From the NCBI RefSeq assembly GCF_028610705.1, contig NZ_JAQQWT010000003.1, forward strand, positions 377,759-441,758: 64,000 nucleotides of DNA, written 5' to 3'. The notes under the pieces were generated by a model. That model did not search any database. It worked only from the letters and a program-made list of their open reading frames with translations, and was not told the origin of the DNA. Source of the stretch: Halalkalibacter alkalisediminis. GTDB taxonomy: Bacteria; Bacillota; Bacilli; Bacillales; Bacillaceae_D. A program made the translations under genes and the position numbers. Of this stretch, positions 35,980-44,185 are shown in pieces (position 1 is the first letter of the stretch; each line of letters opens with the position of its first letter).

Positions 35980-36234
35980 ATGGCTGTACATTTACAAATT
36001 GCAGAACAAGTAAAAAAACATCGTGAAGCACAAAAACAATTTCTTGCCCTCGATGCTTCTAGAGAGCATGCCATTGAGAGAGCACTTGAATTAGCAAAAG
36101 CAGGAAAAGAAGTACAAACATCCGAGATCAACCAAATAACAGAAGAGATGAATAGAATCGCTATGCAATTTCAATTCCCTCCGCGTAAGCTTGTTACTCG
36201 AGAAATGGTATTAAATTACGTAAACATTCGTTAA
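35980..36234 (+). CDS. DUF2533 (YpbS-like) family protein
   Basis: 84 residues. A highly charged, entirely helical small protein: IAEQVKKHREAQKQFLALDASREHAIERALELAKAGK, then ITEEMNRIA and the C-terminal PPRKLVTREMVLNYV. This pattern agrees with my recollection of the DUF2533/YpbS family, but that rests on memory. The start follows AAAGGAGTCGAAC. It is inserted between the divergent comEA and comER, which are normally neighbours; no functional link to competence is evident. Confidence 0.7.
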   Translation: MAVHLQIAEQVKKHREAQKQFLALDASREHAIERALELAKAGKEVQTSEINQITEEMNRIAMQFQFPPRKLVTREMVLNYVNIR

Positions 36235-36315
36235 AAGGTCATAACAGAGTCCCTTCCATCATACGTTTAGTCATAACGGGTGTTCGCGTTGAGCATGCAA
36301 AAGGAGGGGGCTAAC

Positions 36316-37149
36316 TTGAAGATAGGAATCATAGGAACGGGTAGCATGGGAAGCATTTTAATTGAGTCTTTGATTGAGTCCGGTGTGGTATCACCAAGTC
36401 AAATGATTATTACAAACCGAAATAGAGAAAAAGCTGAAGCTCTGAAGAAACGGTTTCCAGAATTGTCAGTTGGGCGAGATGGTCGAGAAGTAGCTCAAGA
36501 AGCAAATGTCATCTTTATCTGTACAAAACCGTTACAATTCCCAATCGTCCTTAATCAGATTGCACCTTTTTGTCACGTAAGCAAATTTTTGATCTCGATT
36601 ACTAGTCCAATTTCAGTAGAACAGTTAGAAGATAAAGTTGACTGTAAAGTTGCTCGTGCCATACCGAGTATCTTGAATAGAGCGTTAACCGGATCGTCAC
36701 TTTTAAGCTTTGGAAGTAGGTGCACTGACGTAGATAAGGAGTTCTTAACAACACTGATGTCTGCTATATCTGAACCGCTTATTATCGATGAAGATATTAC
36801 TCGTGTCTCTTCCGATATTGTTAGTTGCGGTCCTGCATTTTTCAGCTACATTATGCAACAGTTTATTGACGGAGCTGTAAGACAAACAAACATCTCAAAA
36901 GAAGATGCAACAACACTTGCGACTAATATGATGATTGGTATGGGGAAATTACTTGAGAAAGGACACTACACATTACCTACATTGCAAAAAAGAGTATGTG
37001 TTCCAGGTGGGATTACAGGTGAAGGAATTAAAGTACTTGAGGCAGAAATCGGATCAATGTTTGACCACTTATTTCAACAAACACATGCAAAATACTACGA
37101 AGATCAAGAATTAATAACAGCAGCATTCTCAAATGAATCTGTTAAATAA
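36316..37149 (+). CDS. comER: Late competence protein ComER (P5C reductase-like)
   Basis: 277 residues from the TTG at 36316, which has the strong AAAGGAGGGGG five bases upstream; an open frame continues upstream to 36280. The NAD(P)-binding GIIGTGSMGSILIESL and SPISVEQLEDK, ARAIPSILNRALTGSS and GPAFFSYIMQQFIDGA belong to the ProC family. In Bacillus subtilis comER sits divergent to comEABC, and its role in competence is not essential. A related study linked it to biofilm and sporulation signalling. The DUF2533 gene separates it from comEA here. Enzyme activity is not established for the family. Confidence 0.92.
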   Translation: MKIGIIGTGSMGSILIESLIESGVVSPSQMIITNRNREKAEALKKRFPELSVGRDGREVAQEANVIFICTKPLQFPIVLNQIAPFCHVSKFLISITSPISVEQLEDKVDCKVARAIPSILNRALTGSSLLSFGSRCTDVDKEFLTTLMSAISEPLIIDEDITRVSSDIVSCGPAFFSYIMQQFIDGAVRQTNISKEDATTLATNMMIGMGKLLEKGHYTLPTLQKRVCVPGGITGEGIKVLEAEIGSMFDHLFQQTHAKYYEDQELITAAFSNESVK

Positions 37150-37207
37150 AGAAAACAACTAGAGCCTATCTGCTAATAGGCGTCCATGATGCATGCTTCT
37201 TACTAGG

Positions 37208-37238
37208 AAAAAGGAAGAGTTCTCACTCTTCCTTTTTT
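37208..37238. terminator. Bidirectional terminator between comER and yqeM
   Basis: AAAAAGGAAGAGT / ACTCTTCCTTTTT with a TCTC loop and T-runs, between convergent genes. Confidence 0.92.
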
Positions 37239-37265
37239 ATTTCGCTTTCTATCTTCAAAATCCTT

Positions 37266-38015
37266 TTATTTCTTTTTCTTTGCGAAAAAAAATAGTCGTT
37301 CACTATCCTCTATAGGCTCCGAGTTAGTAAAATCTGCATAAACAGAAACATGACAAAAACCAGCTTCACTTAGCCAGCCTTTATATTGATCGATAGAAAA
37401 TGTACGCTGTTTATGTAATTCAAAGCTTCGCTCAAACAAACCAGTTTCTTCGTCTTCAATAAAAAAAGTTAACTCATGCTCAACACTATTCTCATACTCT
37501 CCTTGAAAAGAAGTCCAAATATAAGCCATTTTTTCAGTATCATCAGCAAAAGTATGATTAATAAATCCTTTATTCACCTTCGTGATGGAGTGAACATCAA
37601 ACAACAAAATGCCTTCATCTTTTAGTTGTTGATGTGCACTTTTAAACGTATCACGAACATCTTCTTCAGATTCTAAGTAATTTAAAGAATCACAAAAAAT
37701 GGTTACAATATCATGTTGGCCTAATCCTTCTAGGTTGGTCATAGATTGTTGAAATAAAGGAGGTGAAAAGCCCGCTTTTTCACACTTTTCTTTAGCAAGC
37801 GAAAGCATTTCAGCTGATAAATCCACCCCCGATACATTAGCCCCACTTTGTTGTAAAAGAACAAGTAGCTCACCCGTTCCACAACCGATGTCAAGAATAG
37901 ACAGTCCGTCTAAACTCGTTTTTTGAAGCTGTCTCTGAACAAAATCTACCCATTTATCATAGGGTGCATCCGCCATTAACGAATCGTATAAAGCAGCAAA
38001 AGCTTGATAATTCAT
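37266..38015 (-). CDS. yqeM: SAM-dependent methyltransferase YqeM
   Basis: 249 residues from the ATG at 38015 (MNYQAFAALYDSLMADAPY), with AGAAGGAGC upstream. Class I Rossmann methyltransferase: motif I ILDIGCGTGELLVLL (about residue 40), then GVDLSAEMLSLAKEK and IVTIFCDSLNYL. The C-terminal half is the Tudor-like domain typical of YqeM/TylM1-like proteins (FFIEDEETGLFERSFE). Its substrate is unknown in Bacillus. It is the last gene of the yqeH-to-yqeM operon. Confidence 0.93.
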   Translation of the reverse strand: MNYQAFAALYDSLMADAPYDKWVDFVQRQLQKTSLDGLSILDIGCGTGELLVLLQQSGANVSGVDLSAEMLSLAKEKCEKAGFSPPLFQQSMTNLEGLGQHDIVTIFCDSLNYLESEEDVRDTFKSAHQQLKDEGILLFDVHSITKVNKGFINHTFADDTEKMAYIWTSFQGEYENSVEHELTFFIEDEETGLFERSFELHKQRTFSIDQYKGWLSEAGFCHVSVYADFTNSEPIEDSERLFFFAKKKK

Positions 38016-38026
38016 AAAGGCTCCTT

Positions 38027-38887
38027 CTAATTCTCTTCTTTTAGGTATGTCCATCCATCACGCTGTTCTATTTTCTTTTCTTTCATCAATTTTCCAAGAG
38101 CACGTTTGAACTTAGCTTTACTGATTGAAAAGCGCAATTCAATATCTTCTGGAGGTGTCTTGTCCCAATAAGGCATTGATCCTCCTCGTTCTTTTAGGAA
38201 TTGATAAATTCTCTCCGCATCTTCTTCTTGTTGTTCGGACCGAATTGGGTTCATTGTTACATTAATTCGTCCATCCTCGCGAACAAATTGTACACGAGCT
38301 TGAATATGTTCTCCATACCTTGGAACGCCTCGCATCTCATCATTATGAAGAAAAGCAATATAACCTTCATCCGTTAAGATGAGAGCCCCTTCATCAAGAA
38401 AATGATAGACATGTCCAGTTACTTCTTTGTTCATCATTTCTGCGGGAGCCTTACTAGCATGACGCTCAATGGGTTCTCCTTTAACAAGTTTTCCCATTAG
38501 ACGTCCGCGTTTATCCCAAGTCAGGGAAAGAGGAAGTTTATCTCCTGGCTTTGGCCATTGCTCACGGTCATAAGGAAGCTCGTCCATAGACAAGAAAAGG
38601 TCCCTTGAAATACCATTATGGAAGAAGACTCCATGTCCTGTTTTTACCTCTACGGCTTCTAACCATGCCACCTCACCAACTTGTAAAAGTGGCTTTTCCA
38701 TCGTAGCAGCCAATCTCCCTTGGTGGTCGTGATATAAAAAGACATCGACACGTTCACCAACTTCTAAGTCTTTTGTAGCCTCACGTTCATGAAGAAGAAC
38801 ATCAGTTGTTCCATCACTAACAAAAAAACCAAAGTTTGATTGACGAATCACCTCAAGATTAACACTATATCCTGCTTTAAGATCCAT
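38027..38887 (-). CDS. cvfB: S1 RNA-binding protein, CvfB/YitL family
   Basis: 286 residues. The family is built of S1-like OB folds followed by a winged helix: GYSVNLEVIRQSNFGFFVSD and VLLHEREATKDLEVGERVDVFLYHD form the first, GEVAWLEAVEVKTGHGVFF and the LSMDELPYDREQWPKPGD segment the second. EVTGHVYHFLDEGALILTDEGYIAFLHNDEM is the third. The C-terminal FSISKAKFKRALGKLMKEKKIE is the winged helix. CvfB binds RNA and affects virulence genes in staphylococci. In Bacillus subtilis the homologue yitL lies elsewhere, so its place between rsfS (1-base overlap) and yqeM is a lineage-specific arrangement. Confidence 0.9.
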   Translation of the reverse strand: MDLKAGYSVNLEVIRQSNFGFFVSDGTTDVLLHEREATKDLEVGERVDVFLYHDHQGRLAATMEKPLLQVGEVAWLEAVEVKTGHGVFFHNGISRDLFLSMDELPYDREQWPKPGDKLPLSLTWDKRGRLMGKLVKGEPIERHASKAPAEMMNKEVTGHVYHFLDEGALILTDEGYIAFLHNDEMRGVPRYGEHIQARVQFVREDGRINVTMNPIRSEQQEEDAERIYQFLKERGGSMPYWDKTPPEDIELRFSISKAKFKRALGKLMKEKKIEQRDGWTYLKEEN

Positions 38888-39240
38888 TAACCTAATACTC
38901 CTTCTAATTCAACAACTGGAGCATCTCCCCAAAGTTTTTCTAGGTTATAATAAGAACGTTCATCCTTATGGAAAACATGAACAACAACGTCTCCTAAATC
39001 AATTAATATCCAACGCGCTTGATCAAAACCTTCTAGACGTTTGATTTCAATTCCTTTTTCTTGAACTACTTTTTTCAATTCATAGGCAATTGCTTGCACT
39101 TGTTTATCGGAATTCCCGTGACAGATAACAAAATAATCTGCGATTAAAGAAACCCCTCTCATATTTAACGCTACAATGTTCTCTGCTCTTTTATCATCAA
39201 TGGCTTTAACCGCAAGTTCTAAAATTGGTGTTTCATTCAC
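38887..39240 (-). CDS. rsfS: Ribosomal silencing factor RsfS
   Basis: 117 residues, the family norm. It binds L14 and prevents joining of ribosomal subunits in starvation. Conserved residues are visible in LNMRGVSLIADYFVICHGNSDKQVQAIAYE split over the first 60 residues, KRLEGFDQARWILIDLGDVVVHVFHKDERSYYNLEKLWGDA in the C-terminal half. It touches both neighbours by one base (yqeK upstream, cvfB downstream), indicating tight translational coupling. Equivalent to yqeL of Bacillus subtilis. Confidence 0.96.
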   Translation of the reverse strand: MNETPILELAVKAIDDKRAENIVALNMRGVSLIADYFVICHGNSDKQVQAIAYELKKVVQEKGIEIKRLEGFDQARWILIDLGDVVVHVFHKDERSYYNLEKLWGDAPVVELEGVLG

Positions 39241-39815
39241 TAAACATCACTTCTCCTTTTTTCTTCTATTAATTGGTTGTACGTTGCTATCGTATCAGGA
39301 AAAACTAATTGGTTTCGTCTCATTAGAAAACTAGTTGTATTTTTTAACGCTTCTATAACCGCTTGATCTAAATCTTGTTTTGCTAGCTCACGAACCTCTT
39401 CAATTCCTTTAAAATGTCGTCCGGGCTCAATATAATCGGCTAAAAAAACGACCTTTTCAAGAACTGTCATATCTGGTCTACCTGTTGTATGATATCGAAT
39501 AGCATTTAAAACATCGTCATCCGTAATTCCGATTTCATGCTCGACATAATAAGCTCCACATGGTGCATGTAATAGCTCCTCACCATAATTTAAGAAGCTC
39601 TTATCATTTAGTTTCTCCCGAACAAGCCGTTTCATTTCTTCCTTATCACGGAACTTTGCATAATCATGAAAGACAGCCGCTAGCATCGCCTTTTCTCTAT
39701 CTGCTCCAAAGCGATGCGCTAGCTCTGTTGCAGATTGCACAACCCCTAATGTATGTTTGTAACGATGTTCAGTAAGATGAGGTTTAACCTTTTTCAACGC
39801 CTGTTCTTGATTCAT
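39240..39815 (-). CDS. yqeK: Bis(5'-nucleosyl)-tetraphosphatase, HD domain (YqeK)
   Basis: 191 residues. HD-domain hydrolase that splits diadenosine tetraphosphate symmetrically. The metal site is seen in RYKHTLGVVQSATELA, AAVFHDYAKF (HD pair), LLHAPCGAYYVEHEIGI and NAIRYHTTGRPDMT, with VVFLADYIEPGR after it. The start at 39815 follows AAGGAGAGATTATTGT and lies inside the end of nadD (32-base overlap). Same order as in Bacillus subtilis. Confidence 0.95.
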   Translation of the reverse strand: MNQEQALKKVKPHLTEHRYKHTLGVVQSATELAHRFGADREKAMLAAVFHDYAKFRDKEEMKRLVREKLNDKSFLNYGEELLHAPCGAYYVEHEIGITDDDVLNAIRYHTTGRPDMTVLEKVVFLADYIEPGRHFKGIEEVRELAKQDLDQAVIEALKNTTSFLMRRNQLVFPDTIATYNQLIEEKRRSDV

Positions 39816-40383
39816 ACAATAATCTCTCCTTCACCAATGCTTCCACTTCTTTGGGGACCATATACGTAATCGGCTTGCCCTCTTGAATCCTGTTACGAAT
39901 TAGAGAAGATGAGAGATCCACTTGCATCATGTCTAGCAGATGCACTTGTTCTGCATAATAAGTTTTCTTAATTGATGTACCAGGACGTTGCACCCCAATA
40001 AATGTAACAAGTTCTAATAACTCATCTATTTTATGCCATTGTGGAAGATAGTCTACCATGTCTCCACCAATTAAGAAATAAAATTGATTATTTGGATATA
40101 TTCGTTTTAGTTGTTTAATCGTATCAATCGTATAAGAAGGACCTTCTCGTTCAAGCTCAATCGTCGATACATGAAAATACTCATTATCTTTTATTGCACC
40201 AACTAGCATATCAATTCGGTCTTCATTAGACGCCAAATCTACACGTTCCTTATGGGGAGGTATATTTACAGGGATAAACCAAACTTCATCCAATTTGTAC
40301 TGAACTAGAACTTCTTGCGCGAATAATAAATGACCTAAATGCGGTGGATTAAACGTGCCACCAAATAATCCAATTTTTTTCAT
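39784..40383 (-). CDS. nadD: Nicotinate-nucleotide adenylyltransferase
   Basis: 199 residues. It joins nicotinate mononucleotide and ATP to nicotinate adenine dinucleotide in NAD synthesis. The nucleotidyltransferase motif GLFGGTFNPPHLGHLLFAQ (HxGH) is at the N-terminus, followed by PPHKERVDLA, FYFLIGGDMVDYLPQWHKID and the C-terminal DLSSSLIRNRI (the ISSTxxR equivalent). It sits between yhbY and yqeK and overlaps yqeK by 32 bases, the standard order. Confidence 0.97.
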   Translation of the reverse strand: MKKIGLFGGTFNPPHLGHLLFAQEVLVQYKLDEVWFIPVNIPPHKERVDLASNEDRIDMLVGAIKDNEYFHVSTIELEREGPSYTIDTIKQLKRIYPNNQFYFLIGGDMVDYLPQWHKIDELLELVTFIGVQRPGTSIKKTYYAEQVHLLDMMQVDLSSSLIRNRIQEGKPITYMVPKEVEALVKERLLYESRTGVEKG

Positions 40384-40411
40384 TACACTACTCCTCTCCT
40401 CTTAATTATGA

Positions 40412-40705
40412 TTAAGACGGGAGAACAAGTTCCTTATTTTCTTTTGACTCTTTGTATAACACAATCGTATGACCAATTAATTGAACAAGTTCTGCTTTTG
40501 TTTGTGAAACGATTTTTTCTGCTACTTCATCCTTATCTTCATCACAATTTTGCAAAATACTTACTTTAATTAACTCTCGAGCCTCTAATGCATCTTCTAT
40601 TTGCTTTGTCATATTGTCATTTACTCCAGCTTTCCCAACTTGGAAAATAGGGTTTAAATGATGTGCTTTAGAACGTAAGAATCTTTTTTGCTTGCCAGTT
40701 AACAT
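40412..40705 (-). CDS. yhbY: Ribosome assembly RNA-binding protein YhbY (CRM domain)
   Basis: 97 residues from the ATG at 40705 (MLTGKQKRFL), with TAGGAGGTACAAC upstream; longer readings run into aroE coding sequence. Single CRM domain: LRSKAHHLNPIFQVGKAGVNDNMTKQI with the GxxG-like loop, LEARELIKVSILQNCDED and LVQLIGHTIVLYKESKEN. It associates with pre-50S ribosomes. Its start overlaps the aroE stop by seven bases. Equivalent to yqeI of Bacillus subtilis. Confidence 0.96.
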   Translation of the reverse strand: MLTGKQKRFLRSKAHHLNPIFQVGKAGVNDNMTKQIEDALEARELIKVSILQNCDEDKDEVAEKIVSQTKAELVQLIGHTIVLYKESKENKELVLPS

Positions 40706-41544
40706 GTTGTACCTCCTAATTGTTGTAAAACATTTTTTTTCATTTGTGTAATATCTGGTTTTACTCCAGTCCAATGTTCAAAGGAAAGGGCTGCTTGATT
40801 AACGAACATTCCAATGCCATTAACTGTTTTTCCCCCACGTTCCTTCGCTTCTTGTAAAAGCTTCGTTTCTAACGGATTATAGATTAAATCACTTACAATC
40901 GTGTCTGTTTTTAGTAATTTAAGGGAAAGAGGAGAATGATGTATGTTAGGACTCATTCCTACAGATGTTGTATTAATAATAACATCGTAGTTGATTAAGT
41001 TTTCCTCCGCTACTTCTTTTTCAATAGTAGCAGACGGTACATGAAATTCTTTCGCCAATTTAACTAATGGAATTGTTTTTTCTATTGTACGGTTCGTAAA
41101 TTCAATGTTTCCAACACCATGACGAAGGAGTGCTGTTACCACTCCTCTTGCTCCGCCACCAGCACCAATAATTAAGACAGATTTCTCACGAATATCTTCC
41201 TCAGTCTCGTCTAGTAACGACTTAACGTAACCACGGCCATCCGTATTATACCCTATTAATTTGCCATCTTTGTTCACGATCGTATTAACAGCTCCAATTT
41301 GAAGAGCCTCATCATTAATTTCATCTAGAAAGTCCATTACTGCTATTTTATGCGGAACGGTGACATTACAACCAGATATGTTCAAGGCTCTGATTCCATC
41401 AATAGCTTCTTTAACAAATTCTGGTTTCACATCAAATGCATGATATCTCGCTTCAATCCCCAATTTTAAAAAAGCATTATTATGAATAAGCGGTGACATT
41501 GAATGTCCTACAGGATGACCTAACAGTCCAAATACTTTCTCCAT
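40699..41544 (-). CDS. aroE: Shikimate dehydrogenase (NADP+)
   Basis: 281 residues. It reduces 3-dehydroshikimate to shikimate in aromatic amino-acid synthesis. Motifs: GHPVGHSMSPLIHNNAF (substrate serines), NVTVPHK with the catalytic lysine (about residue 66), GYNTDGRGY (catalytic aspartate), the NADP loop IGAGGGARGV with NRT, and NTTSVGM. The C-terminal MFVNQAALSFEHWTG closes the family pattern. It lies between yqeH and yhbY; the 143-base gap to yqeH is unusually long for this operon. Confidence 0.97.
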   Translation of the reverse strand: MEKVFGLLGHPVGHSMSPLIHNNAFLKLGIEARYHAFDVKPEFVKEAIDGIRALNISGCNVTVPHKIAVMDFLDEINDEALQIGAVNTIVNKDGKLIGYNTDGRGYVKSLLDETEEDIREKSVLIIGAGGGARGVVTALLRHGVGNIEFTNRTIEKTIPLVKLAKEFHVPSATIEKEVAEENLINYDVIINTTSVGMSPNIHHSPLSLKLLKTDTIVSDLIYNPLETKLLQEAKERGGKTVNGIGMFVNQAALSFEHWTGVKPDITQMKKNVLQQLGGTTC

Positions 41545-41687
41545 TTGTTTCTCCCCCTAGAAAAAAGTTAATTTCTTAATTAATAAGCATTGGAAAAAGA
41601 GTGCACAAAGGAGTTCTTACATCCTATGCTTAGCATCTTTAGCAACCCTTTTTGAATGAAGCGATCATTTCTTTCTCTACGCTTAGC

Positions 41688-42797
41688 TTATATAATAGAT
41701 TCTCTTATGGTAACATTTACTCCTTTAGGTGCGTAACCATCTACTTTTAAATTTGCCCCATTCACCGTGACCCAACCTAGTCCCGAAAAAACGATATCCA
41801 CTTTATTTCCTTTAACCTGAAAAGAGTGCTTTACTAAAGGAGGAAGCGATTCTTTTGTTTTTGGTCCAGGAGGAGTTAACAATTCACCTAAGTGATTTTG
41901 ATAAAGTTCCTCTGCTTTTTCTAATTTCGTTCGATGAATATGCAACTCATTTGAACAGAAACAAGTAAAAGAAGTACGCTCTCCCTGTACAAAATCAAAA
42001 CGACCTAGTCCCCCGAAAAACAGTGTCTGTCCTTCATTTAATTGAAATACCATAGGTTTAATCTCTTTCTTCGGAGTAATGGTCTTTAATTCTTGTTTAT
42101 CTATATGATGAGCCATTTGGTGATGATTGATAATCCCTGGAGTATCATAAAGTGCTTGTCCATCCTCTAAAGGTATATCAATCATATCTAGTGTCGTTCC
42201 GGGAAAGTGTGATGTTGTAATTAATTGTTCTGTGTCCCCACCAAATGTTTTGATCATTTGATTGATAAACGTTGATTTCCCCACATTCGTACACCCTACT
42301 ACATAGACATCTCGACCTTTTCGAAGACGATCAATTTCAGAAGCAACTTCAACGATCCCTACTTCCTTTTCCGCACTCATAAGTAGAACGTCAACTGGCT
42401 TTAAACCAAGTTCCTTTGCCGATTTCTTCATCCAATTGACTAGACGATTGTGATTCAATGATTTCGGTAACAAATCTACTTTGTTTCCAACTAACAAAAC
42501 GTCATTTCTTCCGACAAAACGATGAAGGCCAGGTAACCAACTACCTGTAAAATCAAAAATGTCGACAATTTTAACAATTAGTGCTTTTTTTTGTCCTAAT
42601 CCATTTAAAATTCTTAAAAAGTCATCATCCGTTAATGAAACATCTTGAACTTCATTGTAATGCTTTAAACGAAAACAACGTTGACATGTAATCACTTCTC
42701 TTTCTAATGCAGAAGGTGGCGCGAAGCCTAATCCTTCTTTCTTTTCTGTCTGAATCGCAACACCACATCCAGAACAAATAGGTCTGTTTTCTTCCAT
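41688..42797 (-). CDS. yqeH: Ribosome biogenesis GTPase YqeH
   Basis: 369 residues. Circularly permuted GTPase required for 30S assembly. The N-terminal zinc finger has CSGCGVAIQ and CQRCFRLKHYNE. The G motifs occur in permuted order: VGNKVDLLP (G4), LLMSAEK (G5), VVGCTNVGKSTFIN (G1), FPGTTLD (G2), YDTPGI (G3). A C-terminal RNA-binding domain follows. It is normally preceded by yqeG, but no yqeG is seen upstream here, and sda comes next. A promoter-like pair is present at 42835-42864. Confidence 0.96.
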   Translation of the reverse strand: MEENRPICSGCGVAIQTEKKEGLGFAPPSALEREVITCQRCFRLKHYNEVQDVSLTDDDFLRILNGLGQKKALIVKIVDIFDFTGSWLPGLHRFVGRNDVLLVGNKVDLLPKSLNHNRLVNWMKKSAKELGLKPVDVLLMSAEKEVGIVEVASEIDRLRKGRDVYVVGCTNVGKSTFINQMIKTFGGDTEQLITTSHFPGTTLDMIDIPLEDGQALYDTPGIINHHQMAHHIDKQELKTITPKKEIKPMVFQLNEGQTLFFGGLGRFDFVQGERTSFTCFCSNELHIHRTKLEKAEELYQNHLGELLTPPGPKTKESLPPLVKHSFQVKGNKVDIVFSGLGWVTVNGANLKVDGYAPKGVNVTIRESII

Positions 42798-42834
42798 TGA
42801 AATCCTCCCCTTTTCTTTACTAAGATTATTTTTA

Positions 42835-42864
42835 GTTATAGTCTTCTTATATTATTAGAGACAA
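42835..42864 (-). promoter_or_regulatory. Possible SigA promoter of the yqeH operon
   Basis: On the minus strand TTGTCT and TATAAC are 18 bases apart, 38 bases upstream of the yqeH start. It is consistent with yqeH being first in the operon in the absence of yqeG. Confidence 0.45.
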
Positions 42865-43084
42865 CTTAGTCCTTCATCCCGCATAATTATAAACTCAAAC
42901 AGAGTAGGTTAGAAAATTTATCCAACCACTTGACCTCTTACCAATCTTTAACTATACATTTACTCACTTTTTTTTTCAATCATAGAAGTAGGCACGTGTC
43001 ATTTTTTATACCTTTTTGTCAACACCTCAATAATTTTCATCAATATAAAAAACTTTTCGACAAATACAATCAGCAATCAACAGC

Positions 43085-43256
43085 TGTGGATAACTTTATG
43101 CACGTTATACCATAATAAACATAAGGGTTTCATCTGGTAATAAACAGGGAATTAACAACTTATCCACCTATCAGTGTGGATAATCAGAACGGTTGTTCTA
43201 TTTTGGAAGTCGTGTTAGGATTAAATCAACCAGGATAACGTATTAATTTATTCACA
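43085..43256. promoter_or_regulatory. Cluster of DnaA boxes upstream of sda
   Basis: Within the spacer 42798-43333 five near-consensus boxes (TTATnCACA) occur: TGTGGATAA at 43085-43093, TTATGCACG at 43096-43104, TTATCCACC at 43160-43168, TGTGGATAA at 43175-43183 and TTATTCACA at 43248-43256. In Bacillus subtilis, DnaA controls sda through such boxes. The spacer otherwise holds no recognisable gene; in particular no yqeG remnant is seen. Confidence 0.8.
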
Positions 43257-43333
43257 TAAATCCACGAATATTCCTTGAAAATTCGACAAACCAAGACGAG
43301 GAGGTGAACCTGTCGTTATACAGACAGGACCAT

Positions 43334-43474
43334 ATGCAAAATCTATCTGACGAGCTTTTAATTGAGACTTACTATAAGGCAGTTGAGTTAAATTTAAATC
43401 ACGATTTCATTGAACTAATTCGAGTAGAAATTGCAAAACGTTCCCTCTCCGATAAAATAAAACTTTCATCATGA
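43334..43474 (+). CDS. sda: Sporulation checkpoint inhibitor Sda
   Basis: 46 residues from the ATG at 43334. The sequence [19 protein letters not shown] followed by LNHDFIELI and AKRSL matches the helical hairpin of Sda, which blocks KinA/KinB autophosphorylation when replication is perturbed. The strong AGACGAGGAGGTGA site lies 25 or more bases upstream of this ATG, a poor spacing, so a start at a non-ATG codon (CTG at 43310 or nearby) giving about eight extra residues is possible. A terminator follows 13 bases after the stop. It is preceded by DnaA boxes. Confidence 0.92.
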   Translation: MQNLSDELLIETYYKAVELNLNHDFIELIRVEIAKRSLSDKIKLSS

Positions 43475-43486
43475 TTATGATTCGGT

Positions 43487-43526
43487 CCCATCAACATCTC
43501 AATCCAAGAGTTGATGGGCTTTTTTT
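43487..43526. terminator. Terminator of sda
   Basis: CCCATCAAC ... GTTGATGGG followed by CTTTTTTT, directly after sda on the plus strand. Confidence 0.9.
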
Positions 43527-43564
43527 CTAACTTTTCTTATAGCATTTCACTAATCATGGAGAAC

Positions 43565-43603
43565 AAAAAAAACAGCTATCATTTGACGATAGCTGTTTTT
43601 TTG
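43565..43603. terminator. Terminator downstream of the 76-aa membrane protein
   Basis: AAAAACAGCTATC / GATAGCTGTTTTT with a loop of seven bases and T-runs on both strands, placed just after the stop at 43612 on the minus strand. Confidence 0.9.
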
Positions 43604-43611
43604 TTAGGCAA

Positions 43612-43842
43612 TTATTCAGCTCGTTTTGGGATACGACTGCCAATACGAATATATTCTCTCGGTTCAAATGGTCCTGTCATTGGCACGATATGATTATCTA
43701 ATTCTTGGACAGTAATAGTGCCAGGCCGATCTAATCCCTTTTCATGAATAGTACGCTTGTTAAATTCATTCGCGTACCATCCACCTGAAAAGAGAACAAG
43801 GAAAATACTAACGGCAGCTAACCCCTTTTGTTTATTATTCAT
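43612..43842 (-). CDS. Small single-pass membrane protein, unknown
   Basis: 76 residues from the ATG at 43842, preceded by TTAGGAGTGACAACC. One N-terminal membrane segment or uncleaved signal (GLAAVSIFLVLFSGGWYANEF) is followed by a basic, polar extracytoplasmic tail (KRTIHEKGLDRPGTITV, IRIGSRIPKRAE). The own ribosome site and terminator argue that it is a real gene. I do not recognise the family. It is convergent with sda and divergent from the Mrp operon, so a connection to pH homeostasis is conceivable but unsupported. Confidence 0.7.
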   Translation of the reverse strand: MNNKQKGLAAVSIFLVLFSGGWYANEFNKRTIHEKGLDRPGTITVQELDNHIVPMTGPFEPREYIRIGSRIPKRAE

Positions 43843-44185
43843 GGTTGTCACTCCTAAGTGAGAAAACAGTCTTTTCCGTTAAAAAGGGTTGTTTACCTAT
43901 AGAGTGTCGTACCCATTATAAAAATATACATACATTTTCCAATTTTATCGAAACAAATTAGAACAAAAAATTTTTTCTCCTCCATTTCCACGCATTTCTT
44001 CATATTTAATAAGACTGGGAAAATCGGATAACCCTATAGATGTTCTAGGATGCACGTGTCTGAAAATTAGGTTATAATTTTATTTAGTCTAAAGAGGGCA
44101 TGGTTATAAAGCTAGAAAGAGGGCAGAAAAAGGATTCAGTCGGACAATTTAATATGATTCGTAAGAAAAAAAGGAGGTATTTGAT
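43843..44185. other. Promoter region of the Mrp operon, no gene
   Basis: This 343-base spacer has no convincing coding frame. A perfect TATAAT at 44073-44078 is a candidate -10 for mrpA, but no good -35 lies at the expected distance. The ribosome binding site AAAGGAGGT lies at the right end. No known riboswitch fold was recognised. Confidence 0.5.

Noticed and set aside
44050..44078. A complete SigA promoter for mrpA
   Set aside because: TATAAT is perfect but no acceptable -35 is found at 16-18 bases, so only the -10 was noted.
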